Positions 9,346 through 17,005 of a DNA stretch of 64,000 nucleotides are shown piece by piece. The DNA comes from Bacteroidia bacterium (GTDB lineage: Bacteria > Bacteroidota > Bacteroidia > Flavobacteriales > Schleiferiaceae): the NCBI GenBank assembly GCA_030424545.1, contig JAUHWL010000003.1, forward strand, positions 291,810 to 355,809, read 5' to 3'. Under the pieces are notes generated by a model. The model searched no databases and was not told where the DNA came from. It saw nothing but the letters and a program-made list of their open reading frames with translations. How positions within the stretch are numbered: the stretch's first letter is position 1; the number at the start of each line of letters is the position of its first letter. The position numbers and the translations under genes are program-made.

Positions 9346-9445
9346 ATTTATTTTGATTTAATGTTCGTTGTGAAATTAGGATTTAGAATAGAAAAAGCAA
9401 AAGATTAAATAAAAAAATTATCAACCATAAAAACCTTGCTATTGT

Positions 9446-9453
9446 TATTTTTG
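9446..9453 (+). promoter_or_regulatory. Probable -7 element of the ffh promoter
   Basis: TATTTTTG matches the Bacteroidetes -7 consensus TAnnTTTG and lies 25 nt before the ffh ATG. No good TTG -33 element sits at the usual 17-23 nt spacing; the nearest TTG is only 7 nt away. Confidence 0.5.
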
Positions 9454-9478
9454 CGAACCTTAAAAATTTTATAGCCCC

Positions 9479-10807
9479 ATGTTTGAGAGTTTAAATGATA
9501 GATTAGATAAAGCGTTTCATGTTTTAAGTGGTAGAAACAAAATCACAGAGATAAACATTGCAGAGTCTGTAAAGGAAATTAGAAAGGCCTTAGTAGAAGC
9601 GGATGTTAGTTATAAAATTGCCAAAGAATTTACCTCTAAGGTTAAGGAGAAGGCCCTCGGGAGCAACGTTTTAACAAGCTTAAAACCAGGTCAGTTAATG
9701 ACCAAGATTGTACGAGACGAAATGGCCTTGCTCATGGGTGGAAAAGCGGAAGAGTTGGTGCTAAAATCTTCTCCATCCATCATATTAATGGCGGGTTTGC
9801 AAGGGTCTGGTAAAACCACGCACTCGGCAAAACTTGCCAATTACTTGCATCGTAAAAAAACAAAAAAACCACTTTTGGTAGCGTGTGATGTTTATCGCCC
9901 AGCGGCCATAAACCAATTAAAAGTTTTAGGTGAGCAATTAAAGGTTGATGTTTTTAGCAAAGAAGAAAGCAAAAATCCCGTAGAAATTGCTACCGAAGCT
10001 GTTGCGTATGCAAAAGCAAATGGCCACAATGTGGTTATTATAGATACCGCAGGGCGTTTGGCTATAGACACCCAAATGATGGATGAGATTAAAAACATCC
10101 ATAATGCTGTAAAACCAGACGAAACACTGTTTGTAGTAGATTCTATGACAGGGCAAGATGCCGTAAACACAGCCAAAGCGTTTAACGATTTGCTAGATTT
10201 TACAGGCGTAATTCTTACCAAACTAGATGGAGACACCCGTGGTGGTGCAGCGTTAACCATTAATGCCGTAGTTACCAAACCCATAAAATTTATTGGTACC
10301 GGAGAAAAAATGGATGCACTTGACGTGTTTTATCCAGACCGTATGGCCGACCGTATTTTGGGTATGGGCGATGTGATTAGCTTGGTAGAACGCGCACAAG
10401 AACAGTTTGACGAAAAAGAAGCGCGCAAAATCAGTAAGAAAATTGCGCAGAATAAATTTGGGTTTGACGATTTTCTAGATCAAATACAACAGATTAAGAA
10501 AATGGGGAACATGAAAGATTTAATGGGCATGATTCCGGGTATGGGCAAAGCCATGAAAAACATTGATATTGATGATGACGCTTTTAAACATATTGAAGCA
10601 ATCATTCATAGTATGACGCCTTACGAAAGAAAAAATCCGGAAGTTATTAATGGGAGCAGAAAGAAAAGAATATCTAAAGGTTGCGGACAGAATATTACGG
10701 AGATAAACAAGCTGATGAAGCAATTTGAAGATATGCGCAAAATGATGAAGATGATGCAAAACCCCGGAGGCAAACGAAATATGATGAATATGATGAAAGG
10801 TATGTAG
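9479..10807 (+). CDS. ffh: Signal recognition particle protein Ffh
   Basis: A GTPase of 442 residues that binds signal sequences of nascent membrane proteins together with SRP RNA. The N domain covers about residues 1-90. The G domain carries GLQGSGKTT (106-114), VACDVYRPAA, DTAGR and TKLDGDTRGG. The M domain from about 310 is Met-rich and ends in repeated KMMKMMQNPGG/NMMNMMKGM segments that form the flexible signal-peptide groove. The RNA-binding motif SRKKRISKGCG is present. Length is normal. It is followed by folD after about 105 nt. Confidence 0.97.
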   Translation: MFESLNDRLDKAFHVLSGRNKITEINIAESVKEIRKALVEADVSYKIAKEFTSKVKEKALGSNVLTSLKPGQLMTKIVRDEMALLMGGKAEELVLKSSPSIILMAGLQGSGKTTHSAKLANYLHRKKTKKPLLVACDVYRPAAINQLKVLGEQLKVDVFSKEESKNPVEIATEAVAYAKANGHNVVIIDTAGRLAIDTQMMDEIKNIHNAVKPDETLFVVDSMTGQDAVNTAKAFNDLLDFTGVILTKLDGDTRGGAALTINAVVTKPIKFIGTGEKMDALDVFYPDRMADRILGMGDVISLVERAQEQFDEKEARKISKKIAQNKFGFDDFLDQIQQIKKMGNMKDLMGMIPGMGKAMKNIDIDDDAFKHIEAIIHSMTPYERKNPEVINGSRKKRISKGCGQNITEINKLMKQFEDMRKMMKMMQNPGGKRNMMNMMKGM

Positions 10808-10912
10808 GACTTTGGTTTTCCTGCCTAATATTGACACAAATCAGTTTTTAATAATTACATACCGAGTAAATTCCACGATTTTTAATGCATTAATTTTTTA
10901 ACTCCACACATT

Positions 10913-11788
10913 ATGACAATACTTGATGGCAAAGCAACTTCTAAAGCAATAAGAGAAGAAATAGCAGTGGAGGTTGGAAAATTAAAAGCAAGTGGAAAAA
11001 AAGTGCCACATCTGGCAGCCGTTATAGTGGGTTCTGATGGAGCAAGCCAAACATATGTAAATGCAAAAGTTAAAGATTGCCGCGATGTAGGTTTTGAATC
11101 TACACACATAGAGTTACCGGAAGAAACATCTGAAGAAGATGTTTTAAAGCAAATAGAAGCTTTAAACAACGATCCTGAAATTGATGGCTACATTGTGCAG
11201 TTGCCTCTACCCAAACACATAGATGAACAACGTGTTTTGTTGGCCATAGATCCTGCCAAAGATGTGGATGGATTTCATCCTGCCAGTGTTGGCAAAATGG
11301 TGTTAGGGCTAGATACGTTTATTTCGGCAACCCCATGGGGAATAATGGAGCTTTTAAAAAGATACAACGTACCCACTTCAGGCAAAAATTGTGTTGTAAT
11401 TGGCAGAAGCAATATTGTGGGCAGACCCATGAGTATTTTACTTAGCATGCCCACGGAGCCGGGCAATTGCACTGTAACCTTGGCGCACAGCCGTACAAAA
11501 AACCTAGTAGAACTTTGCTACAATGCCGATATTGTGGTAGCGGCTTTGGGCCGACCAGAATTTGTTACCGCCAACATGATAAAAGAAGGTGCCACCGTTA
11601 TAGATGTTGGCATTACACGTGTAAAAGACGAAACCAAAAAATCTGGGTTTGCACTTAAAGGCGATGTTAAGTTTGATGAGGTAGCTCCCAAATGTGCCTT
11701 TATTACGCCAGTTCCGGGTGGTGTTGGCCCCATGACCAGAGCCGCTTTAATGAGGAACACGTTAAAAGCAATTGATTTTAAAGATTAA
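10913..11788 (+). CDS. folD: Bifunctional methylenetetrahydrofolate dehydrogenase/cyclohydrolase
   Basis: A cytosolic enzyme of 291 residues that interconverts 5,10-methylene-, 5,10-methenyl- and 10-formyl-tetrahydrofolate using NADP. Visible motifs are the catalytic-lysine region [10 protein letters not shown], the folate-site block [14 protein letters not shown], the NADP-site [14 protein letters not shown] and the C-terminal [15 protein letters not shown]. Length fits the family. A small membrane-protein gene starts 10 nt after its stop and is probably co-transcribed. Confidence 0.97.
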   Translation: MTILDGKATSKAIREEIAVEVGKLKASGKKVPHLAAVIVGSDGASQTYVNAKVKDCRDVGFESTHIELPEETSEEDVLKQIEALNNDPEIDGYIVQLPLPKHIDEQRVLLAIDPAKDVDGFHPASVGKMVLGLDTFISATPWGIMELLKRYNVPTSGKNCVVIGRSNIVGRPMSILLSMPTEPGNCTVTLAHSRTKNLVELCYNADIVVAALGRPEFVTANMIKEGATVIDVGITRVKDETKKSGFALKGDVKFDEVAPKCAFITPVPGGVGPMTRAALMRNTLKAIDFKD

Positions 11789-11798
11789 GCATTCAGAA

Positions 11799-12188
11799 AT
11801 GAGAATTAAATATAAAAACCGAGCGTTACAATTTAATCTGTTTTTTGGCATCGTTTGGCTTGCGTTTTTTGGTCTTAAGCTATTCTTTGCCGAAAACATG
11901 CATTGGTTAGATTACGGATGGTTGATTATTTCTGCCGCTTATTTTGCTATCTATTTTTATCACAAAAAATATGCATACAGAACCATAGAAAATGGGTTTT
12001 TAAATGTGAATGGTCCTTTTGGGAAAACGTTAAACCTTACTGAAATAAAGCGGGTTAAAAAGTTTGCTGGCGATTACATCTTAAAAACAAACAATAAAAA
12101 AGTAACCATACACACATTTGCTATAGATCCAGATTCTTCTGCTGCATTAAATGAAGCCTTAAAAGAACTGAATGTAGAGTGGGAATAA
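11799..12188 (+). CDS. Small membrane protein with PH-like tail
   Basis: A protein of 129 residues from ATG 11799. An in-frame start at 11772 would overlap folD and adds no conserved sequence. Two hydrophobic helices (FNLFFGIVWLAFFGLKLFF and DYGWLIISAAYFAIYFY) are followed by about 70 residues with a strand-rich pattern resembling the bacterial PH-like (YdbS/YcxB-type) domains. The tail faces the cytosol by the charge pattern. Function unknown; the fold call is an inference from the pattern only. It is the last gene before a terminator. Confidence 0.75.
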   Translation: MRIKYKNRALQFNLFFGIVWLAFFGLKLFFAENMHWLDYGWLIISAAYFAIYFYHKKYAYRTIENGFLNVNGPFGKTLNLTEIKRVKKFAGDYILKTNNKKVTIHTFAIDPDSSAALNEALKELNVEWE

Positions 12189-12215
12189 ATGACCAATATA
12201 AATTTGTTGATAATG

Positions 12216-12241
12216 AAAGGCCATTTAAGCGGCCTTTTTTT
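12216..12241 (+). terminator. Terminator after the folD unit
   Basis: AAAGGCC pairs with GGCCTTT around an 8-nt loop, followed directly by a T-run. It lies 27 nt after the stop of the small membrane-protein gene. Confidence 0.75.
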
Positions 12242-12293
12242 ATGGTTTGCCAACAAGAGAATTATTCACCATCAACGTGTTTATTTGCTATAA

Positions 12294-12321
12294 TTGAGAA
12301 GAAAAACGCACTTTACATTTG
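12294..12321 (+). promoter_or_regulatory. Probable promoter of the esterase-TPR gene
   Basis: TTG at 12294-12296, 17 nt of spacer, then TACATTTG at 12314-12321, a perfect TAnnTTTG -7 element. It would give a leader of roughly 135 nt before the ATG at 12463, long for this window. Confidence 0.5.
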
Positions 12322-12462
12322 TTTAGATGATGTGAGTGAATAGCTGCCAATAAGGAATTCTTTTGGCTATATAAACAACAAAGAATTAACCTTAATCCTT
12401 ATGAAACAGAGCGCTAATACATTCTACAAAAATTGAAGAATATAAACCTGCAACCCATAAAA

Positions 12463-13686
12463 ATGCAAATGAGAAAACATTACATTTTATTTTTCGTACT
12501 ACTTCTTACAAGCGCTGTTAATGCGCAAGAATTCTCATCCTACAATAAGCCCATTGCAACACAGATTTATTCGGAAGCATTAAAAGACACCGTAAGTATA
12601 GAAATAACCTTACCCAAATCTCTTGCCAAGCAAACAAACACTGCCTACCCAATACTATATCTCTTAGACCGGCAGTTGCAAAATAATTACGCATATAACC
12701 TGTATACAATAGATTATTTAAGCACGTTACAGTGGATGCCCGAAGCAATTGTTATAGGTATTTCATTTCCTTGGAAAAACAGAAATTCTTGGACAAACCC
12801 TAATATTACTGGAGGACAAGCAGATGATTTTATACAATTTTTAGAAAAAGAGTTAAATAATGAATTGAAGAAAAATTACCTAATTGCTGACTTTAATTTG
12901 CTGATAGGGCATTCGCGCACAGCTATTTTTTCTTCGTATGCCTTAACCAAAAGTCCAGATTTTTTTAACGGGACAATAGCAAATAGTGTAGCAAATTTCG
13001 ATTTTGGAGATAAAAACCAACAAGCACAGTTTGAAGATTTCTTACAAGCAATTCCGTTGCGTTCGCATAAATACTTTTACTTTTTTTCGGTAGGAGAACA
13101 CGCCTATGGCGACTTGCATGAAACGGCCGTAGATACTTTAAACGCGTATTTAATAGCGAGAAAATTACCTAAAAACTTAGAGTGGAAATTCTACAAGCAT
13201 CAGGTAGCACATGATGTTACTCCGGGAGTAACTGTAAGCAATGCATTAAGCCAAATTTTTAAAGATTACGGCCGAAGAATAGACTTGTGTTTTGCCCTTG
13301 CAAAGCAATCTAGAAACAAAGTTCCGAGGGATGAATTTCATGAAATATATGAATCGTTATCGGTAGAATTGGGTTTTACCATACAACCGTCTGAGTTATT
13401 CTTTAACAGCATTGCTGCTGAGTATTACAATGATTATGACGGTATATATGGCCAAAATCGACTAAACTTTACACTAGAAATTTTGCAAAAGGCGCTAGAA
13501 AAATATCCAGAAGATTATAGCTACTACAGCTGGATTGGAGAAATTTACTACACGCAACAAAATTATAAGCGAGGCGAGCAGTATCTCAACAAAGCTATAG
13601 AGCTCATAAAAGCAGATGATTCCATCTCGGAAGCTGAGCGAACAAACTACCTTGATGAAATAGAAACATTTAAAAAAACAAAATAA
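12463..13686 (+). CDS. Secreted esterase-like alpha/beta hydrolase with C-terminal TPR repeats
   Basis: A protein of about 407 residues. The signal peptide is MRKHYILFFVLLLTSAVNAQ; ATG 12469 is an equally good start, and a TTG 30 nt upstream is unlikely. The hydrolase domain resembles the esterase D/enterochelin-esterase type (YPILYLLDRQLQNN, AIVIGISFPWKNR). The nucleophile elbow reads LLIGHSRTAIF, with S151 but Thr where the GxSxG motif has its last Gly. The His candidate is in HQVAHDVTPG. Residues from about 310 hold one to two TPR units ending in YNKRGEQYLNKAIELI-like helices. Probably periplasmic or surface-located; substrate unknown. Confidence 0.85.
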   Translation: MQMRKHYILFFVLLLTSAVNAQEFSSYNKPIATQIYSEALKDTVSIEITLPKSLAKQTNTAYPILYLLDRQLQNNYAYNLYTIDYLSTLQWMPEAIVIGISFPWKNRNSWTNPNITGGQADDFIQFLEKELNNELKKNYLIADFNLLIGHSRTAIFSSYALTKSPDFFNGTIANSVANFDFGDKNQQAQFEDFLQAIPLRSHKYFYFFSVGEHAYGDLHETAVDTLNAYLIARKLPKNLEWKFYKHQVAHDVTPGVTVSNALSQIFKDYGRRIDLCFALAKQSRNKVPRDEFHEIYESLSVELGFTIQPSELFFNSIAAEYYNDYDGIYGQNRLNFTLEILQKALEKYPEDYSYYSWIGEIYYTQQNYKRGEQYLNKAIELIKADDSISEAERTNYLDEIETFKKTK

Positions 13687-13987
13687 CTACTTGTATCTAA
13701 ACGCTTTTGCTTCACAAAACTTTTTGCGTGGTTTCTCTTTGTTACATAATGGCGGAATAACGCAGTAGCAACTGTAATGGTTAAAAGAAAATTTTCCAAT
13801 AAAAATCAATTGTACAAAGAGCAAAAACCAAAAGAGCGCATGGTTAAAATCATCATCAACCATTGGTAAATAAAAAAATAAAAACAAAGAAGGTGTCTGA
13901 AAAAGCCCTTGGCCAATGGGTTTAACACCTCTGTGTTTCGTTTTACCCCAAATAGCACGGCTATCAAATTTCAGACACCTTCTTTTT
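13687..13987. other. 301-nt spacer with a 100-bp inverted-repeat-bounded segment
   Basis: This gap between convergent genes holds a weak minus-strand open frame (13687-13887, best read from an internal ATG as a Phe-rich peptide of about 58 residues) that I cannot support as a gene. Its right part is bounded by the 17-bp inverted repeat listed separately. No tRNA or small RNA is recognisable. Confidence 0.5.
13886..13985. repeat. 100-bp segment bounded by perfect 17-bp inverted repeats
   Basis: The left arm AAAGAAGGTGTCTGAAA (13886-13902) is the exact reverse complement of the right arm at 13969-13985; 66 nt lie between them. A-rich sequence precedes the left arm and a T-run follows the right arm. 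It could be a miniature transposable element relic (MITE) or an unusually large-looped bidirectional terminator between convergent genes. No transposase or clear target duplication is visible. Confidence 0.7.
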
Positions 13988-14338
13988 TTAATTAGAAAGC
14001 AGAACGCGTACGCGAATAGCTTCCTTGCTTTTTACATCAACCTTTTTTTCTTTAAAGTACTGATTAAGCATTTTTTGCAATCGTTCGTTCTCGGTTTCTA
14101 CATCGGTAATATTCATGCTATTTTCATCTTTGGGTACAAGATTTAAATAAATAACATGCGTATTGGGGATGTTCCATTCTTCTTTTAAATTTTTAAACAG
14201 TCCTTTAATTTCTAAGTTAATAGATTTTGACTTTTCGGTTTCCGTAATCTTTTCTAGTTCTGCATGCGTACCTTTTGCGCTAACCGGTTTGGCTACATTT
14301 AGCAAAGCAAGCAAGATAATTGTGTGAAGTGTTTTCAT
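13988..14338 (-). CDS. Small secreted protein of unknown function
   Basis: A protein of 116 residues from ATG 14338, chosen because it starts directly on a signal peptide (MKTLHTIILLALLNVAKPVSAKG); an upstream in-frame start adds nine polar residues. The mature part is charged and alternates helix and strand, with LFKNLKEEWNIPNTHVIYLNLVPKDEN and a helical ENERLQKMLNQYFKEKKVDVK. I do not recognise a family. It is likely periplasmic. It diverges from queE, and the shared spacer holds repeated TAAACT/AGTTTA half-sites. Confidence 0.7.
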   Translation of the reverse strand: MKTLHTIILLALLNVAKPVSAKGTHAELEKITETEKSKSINLEIKGLFKNLKEEWNIPNTHVIYLNLVPKDENSMNITDVETENERLQKMLNQYFKEKKVDVKSKEAIRVRVLLSN

Positions 14339-14392
14339 TGATTTTTGATTTTTTGTTTGCGGCAAATGTCAGCTCATACTATTAGCACTCAG

Positions 14393-14496
14393 TAAACTAC
14401 AGTTTAGTAAAATGTAAATTATGCGTGATTTACATCAACAGATTAAGAACATTTTTAGATGTGAAAAAAGCATACTTAAACTTATTATTAGTTTAA
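14393..14496. promoter_or_regulatory. Two inverted repeats with the same half-site upstream of queE
   Basis: TAAACT-N2-AGTTTA lies at 14393-14406 and TTAAACT-N7-AGTTTAA at 14476-14496, both in the divergent spacer between the small secreted-protein gene and queE. Repeated use of one half-site suggests a regulator-binding region, but AT-rich DNA makes chance matches common. Confidence 0.35.
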
Positions 14497-14517
14497 ACAC
14501 ACCTCAAAAAGCTAACG

Positions 14518-14525
14518 TACATTTG
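14518..14525 (+). promoter_or_regulatory. -7 element directly before queE
   Basis: TACATTTG is a perfect TAnnTTTG element ending 5 nt before the queE ATG at 14531. The mRNA would therefore be leaderless or nearly so, and no preQ1 riboswitch can fit in the leader. Confidence 0.55.
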
Positions 14526-14530
14526 CCCTC

Positions 14531-15154
14531 ATGGCTTTTGAAAAAGAAATAGAAGCAGGTACCATGGTGCCGCTTATGGAAGAGTTTTATACCGTACAAG
14601 GCGAAGGTTATCACACCGGTACGGCCGCCTATTTTGTGCGTATTGGTGGTTGTGATGTTGGTTGCCATTGGTGCGATGTAAAAGAAAGCTGGAATGCCGC
14701 TATGCATGCACCCACGGCTGTAGAGCAAATTGCAGAAAACACCAAAAAACACAGCGATACTGTTGTGGTAACCGGTGGCGAACCCCTCACTTGGAACATG
14801 GGACCGCTTACCAATGCGCTACAAGAAAAAGGTATTAGAATACACATAGAAACTTCTGGGGCTTACCCACTAAGCGGACATTGGGATTGGATTTGTTTAT
14901 CGCCCAAAAAAACAATGCCGCCACGCGATGAGTTTTATGCCGTTGCCGATGAATTAAAAATGATTGTGTTTAACACAAACGATTTAAAGTGGGCAGAAGA
15001 GCACGCCAAAAAAGTAAAAAGCAGTTGTAAACTTTTCTTACAGCCAGAGTGGAGCAAACGCGAAAAAATGATGCCCATTATTACAGATTACGTCATGAAA
15101 AACCCGAAATGGCGCATCGGGTTGCAAACCCATAAATACATCGGCATACCGTAA
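14531..15154 (+). CDS. queE: 7-carboxy-7-deazaguanine synthase
   Basis: A radical SAM enzyme of 207 residues that makes 7-carboxy-7-deazaguanine from 6-carboxytetrahydropterin, a step toward preQ0 and tRNA queuosine. The 4Fe-4S cluster cysteines are C41, C45 and C48 in GGCDVGCHWCDV. Other blocks are EEFYTVQGEG, VVVTGGEPLTW and the C-terminal IGLQTHKYIGIP. Length is that of the short bacterial form. Its TAA overlaps the ATG of the next gene (TAATG), so it is translationally coupled to the Sua5-type gene, linking two tRNA modification enzymes. Confidence 0.95.
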   Translation: MAFEKEIEAGTMVPLMEEFYTVQGEGYHTGTAAYFVRIGGCDVGCHWCDVKESWNAAMHAPTAVEQIAENTKKHSDTVVVTGGEPLTWNMGPLTNALQEKGIRIHIETSGAYPLSGHWDWICLSPKKTMPPRDEFYAVADELKMIVFNTNDLKWAEEHAKKVKSSCKLFLQPEWSKREKMMPIITDYVMKNPKWRIGLQTHKYIGIP

Positions 15155-16125
15155 TGGCAAACATTGGTGTAGATATTTTGCATGCCGCAACCTTGCTTGG
15201 CAATAATAATTTGGTTGCTATACCTACAGAAACCGTTTATGGCCTAGCCGCAAATGCGCTTAGCGAAAAAGCCGTTGTAAAAATTTTCGAAGCCAAAAAC
15301 CGTCCGTCTTTCGACCCGCTTATTGTACATGTAGCCGATGTTGCTCAATTCGAAAAATACGCGCAAAACATACCCGACATTGCCCTAAAATTAGCCGAAG
15401 AAATTTGTCCGGGCCCGGTAACCTTTGTTTTAGACAAACAACCAATCATACCGCATATTGTAACTTCTGGGCATCATACGGTGGGTTTACGCGTTCCAAA
15501 TCATCCGCTTACGTTGCAACTTTTGCAAACGTTAAATTTTCCGTTGGCCGCGCCAAGTGCCAATCCGTTTGGGTATGTAAGCCCAACAATGGCCCAACAT
15601 GTGCAAGACCAATTGGGCCAAAAAGTGCCTTATATTTTAGATGGAGGAAGTTGCGCAGTGGGCATAGAATCTACCATTTTAGATTTTAGCAAGGGCAACA
15701 AAAAAGTACTTCGGTTGGGCGGAATGAGTTTAGAGTTTTTAGAAGGAAAACTAAAAACCAAATTAGAGGTGCAAACGTCAAGCTCTAACCCAAACGCCCC
15801 GGGAATGTTGGTTTCTCATTATAATCCGGGAAAGAAAATTTTTGTTGGAGAATCAATTAACAAATTGCTTGATGAGCATGCGGGAGAATTTGCTGATGCA
15901 CGAATTGGTGTTTTAGCATTTAGAGATTATCAGCCAGAAATTGACAAAAAGTTGCAACGGGTTTTATCGCCAAGCGGCAACTTAACCGAAGCAGCTTATA
16001 ACTTTTTTACAATGTTGCGCGCGTTTAACACGCTTCCGGTAGATGTTGTGTTAGCCGAATGGTTGCCAGATGAAGGCTTGGGCCGCGCTATAAACGACAG
16101 GTTGAAGCGTGCCTCTACAAATTAA
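15154..16125 (+). CDS. L-threonylcarbamoyladenylate synthase, Sua5 type
   Basis: A protein of 323 residues that makes threonylcarbamoyl-AMP from threonine, bicarbonate and ATP for the t6A37 modification of tRNAs. The YrdC/TsaC domain covers about residues 1-200 (LVAIPTETVYGLAANAL, KNRPSFDPLIVHV, AAPSANPFGYVSPT). The Sua5 C-terminal domain follows (APGMLVSHYNPGKKIF onward), which makes this the long Sua5 form rather than short TsaC. It begins on the last base of the queE stop codon. The convergent TraB gene ends immediately after its stop, with no spacer. Confidence 0.94.
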   Translation: MANIGVDILHAATLLGNNNLVAIPTETVYGLAANALSEKAVVKIFEAKNRPSFDPLIVHVADVAQFEKYAQNIPDIALKLAEEICPGPVTFVLDKQPIIPHIVTSGHHTVGLRVPNHPLTLQLLQTLNFPLAAPSANPFGYVSPTMAQHVQDQLGQKVPYILDGGSCAVGIESTILDFSKGNKKVLRLGGMSLEFLEGKLKTKLEVQTSSSNPNAPGMLVSHYNPGKKIFVGESINKLLDEHAGEFADARIGVLAFRDYQPEIDKKLQRVLSPSGNLTEAAYNFFTMLRAFNTLPVDVVLAEWLPDEGLGRAINDRLKRASTN

Positions 16126-16995
16126 TTATTTCACCGCAGTTACTTTTAACCCTTCTTTTCTCAATAGATTAATTACGCCTTTTTCTCCACCTAAGTGCCC
16201 TGCACCCACGGCAATAAATATGCTTTGCTTAGCTGTTTCGGCTTTTATCTTCGGTATCCAAGCACTATTTCTACGATATAACAAATACTCCAACCATTTT
16301 TCGTCTGGAAAATAACCGGCCATATATTGGTCCAGTTGGTTTAAATCTTCGGCCAAGTAAAGCGTTACTAATTCATCAAAGAGTTTTTTTAAATCTTCAT
16401 CTCCACGCGCATAGTTCATCAGGTCTACCAATTGCTCATCAATAGATACTTCATCAAACATGGTCATTTGTTCTTCCATGGTTTCTAAAGATAGTATGGG
16501 GTTTTCGGTTTCTTTGGCGATATCGGCAAGCACTATTTCGTACGAAGCTGTTTTATTGCCAATCATATTTTGCATAAAAAAAGATTCTATTACAAAAGGT
16601 TTAAATGTGTTTAAAGCTTGTAAACCCATACCCGATGTGGCCAGTAGCGCAGAGTCTAGTGTGGCATAATCAGCGGTCGATAAATAGTCGCTTAATTTTT
16701 TTCCATCAGGCAACATGGCGTATTTCATCATTTCTACTTGCATATTGGGAGCGGTAATATCCAATTCAAGCATTAACGCATCACAAGTTTCCATAGCTGT
16801 TTTTGTTTTTTCATGAAAAACAAATTGGTCTTCGGGCATTAAATGGATGGTGCCAAACAGATAGGATGTTTGTATTCCCTTTCCTTCAATTTTCCAGAGT
16901 AAAGAATTATCGAGCTTAAATTTTTTAGTATCGGCTGTAAATGCAAAGGTTGTAGCAACCAATACAAAGTAGAGTAGGTGTTTTACGTTTTTCAT
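16126..16995 (-). CDS. TraB/GumN family protein
   Basis: A protein of 289 residues with a signal peptide (MKNVKHLLYFVLVATTFAFT) and the paired GxxH-type motifs of the TIKI/TraB/GumN fold: SYLFGTIHLMPED near residue 45 and AVGAGHLGGEKGVINLLRKEG near the C-terminus. Conserved Glu residues lie in MLELDIT. TIKI relatives are metalloproteases; bacterial members are mostly uncharacterised. It starts 10 nt after the DUF58 gene and so is probably the last gene of the MoxR operon, which would place it in the periplasm next to that system. Confidence 0.88.
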   Translation of the reverse strand: MKNVKHLLYFVLVATTFAFTADTKKFKLDNSLLWKIEGKGIQTSYLFGTIHLMPEDQFVFHEKTKTAMETCDALMLELDITAPNMQVEMMKYAMLPDGKKLSDYLSTADYATLDSALLATSGMGLQALNTFKPFVIESFFMQNMIGNKTASYEIVLADIAKETENPILSLETMEEQMTMFDEVSIDEQLVDLMNYARGDEDLKKLFDELVTLYLAEDLNQLDQYMAGYFPDEKWLEYLLYRRNSAWIPKIKAETAKQSIFIAVGAGHLGGEKGVINLLRKEGLKVTAVK

Positions 16996-17005
16996 GCTTT
17001 CTTTT

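Noticed and set aside
10520..10837. Antisense open frame over the ffh 3' end
   Set aside because: His/Ile-rich shadow of the Met-rich M domain of Ffh; no independent support.
13687..13887. Minus-strand open frame of up to 66 codons
   Set aside because: Starts at TTG or at an internal ATG, Phe/Leu-rich, ends at the edge of an inverted-repeat element, and shows no family pattern. Chance open frame in AT-rich DNA is likelier.
14461..14530. preQ1 riboswitch before queE
   Set aside because: The -7 element ends 5 nt before the ATG, so there is no leader to hold one, and no riboswitch core is seen.
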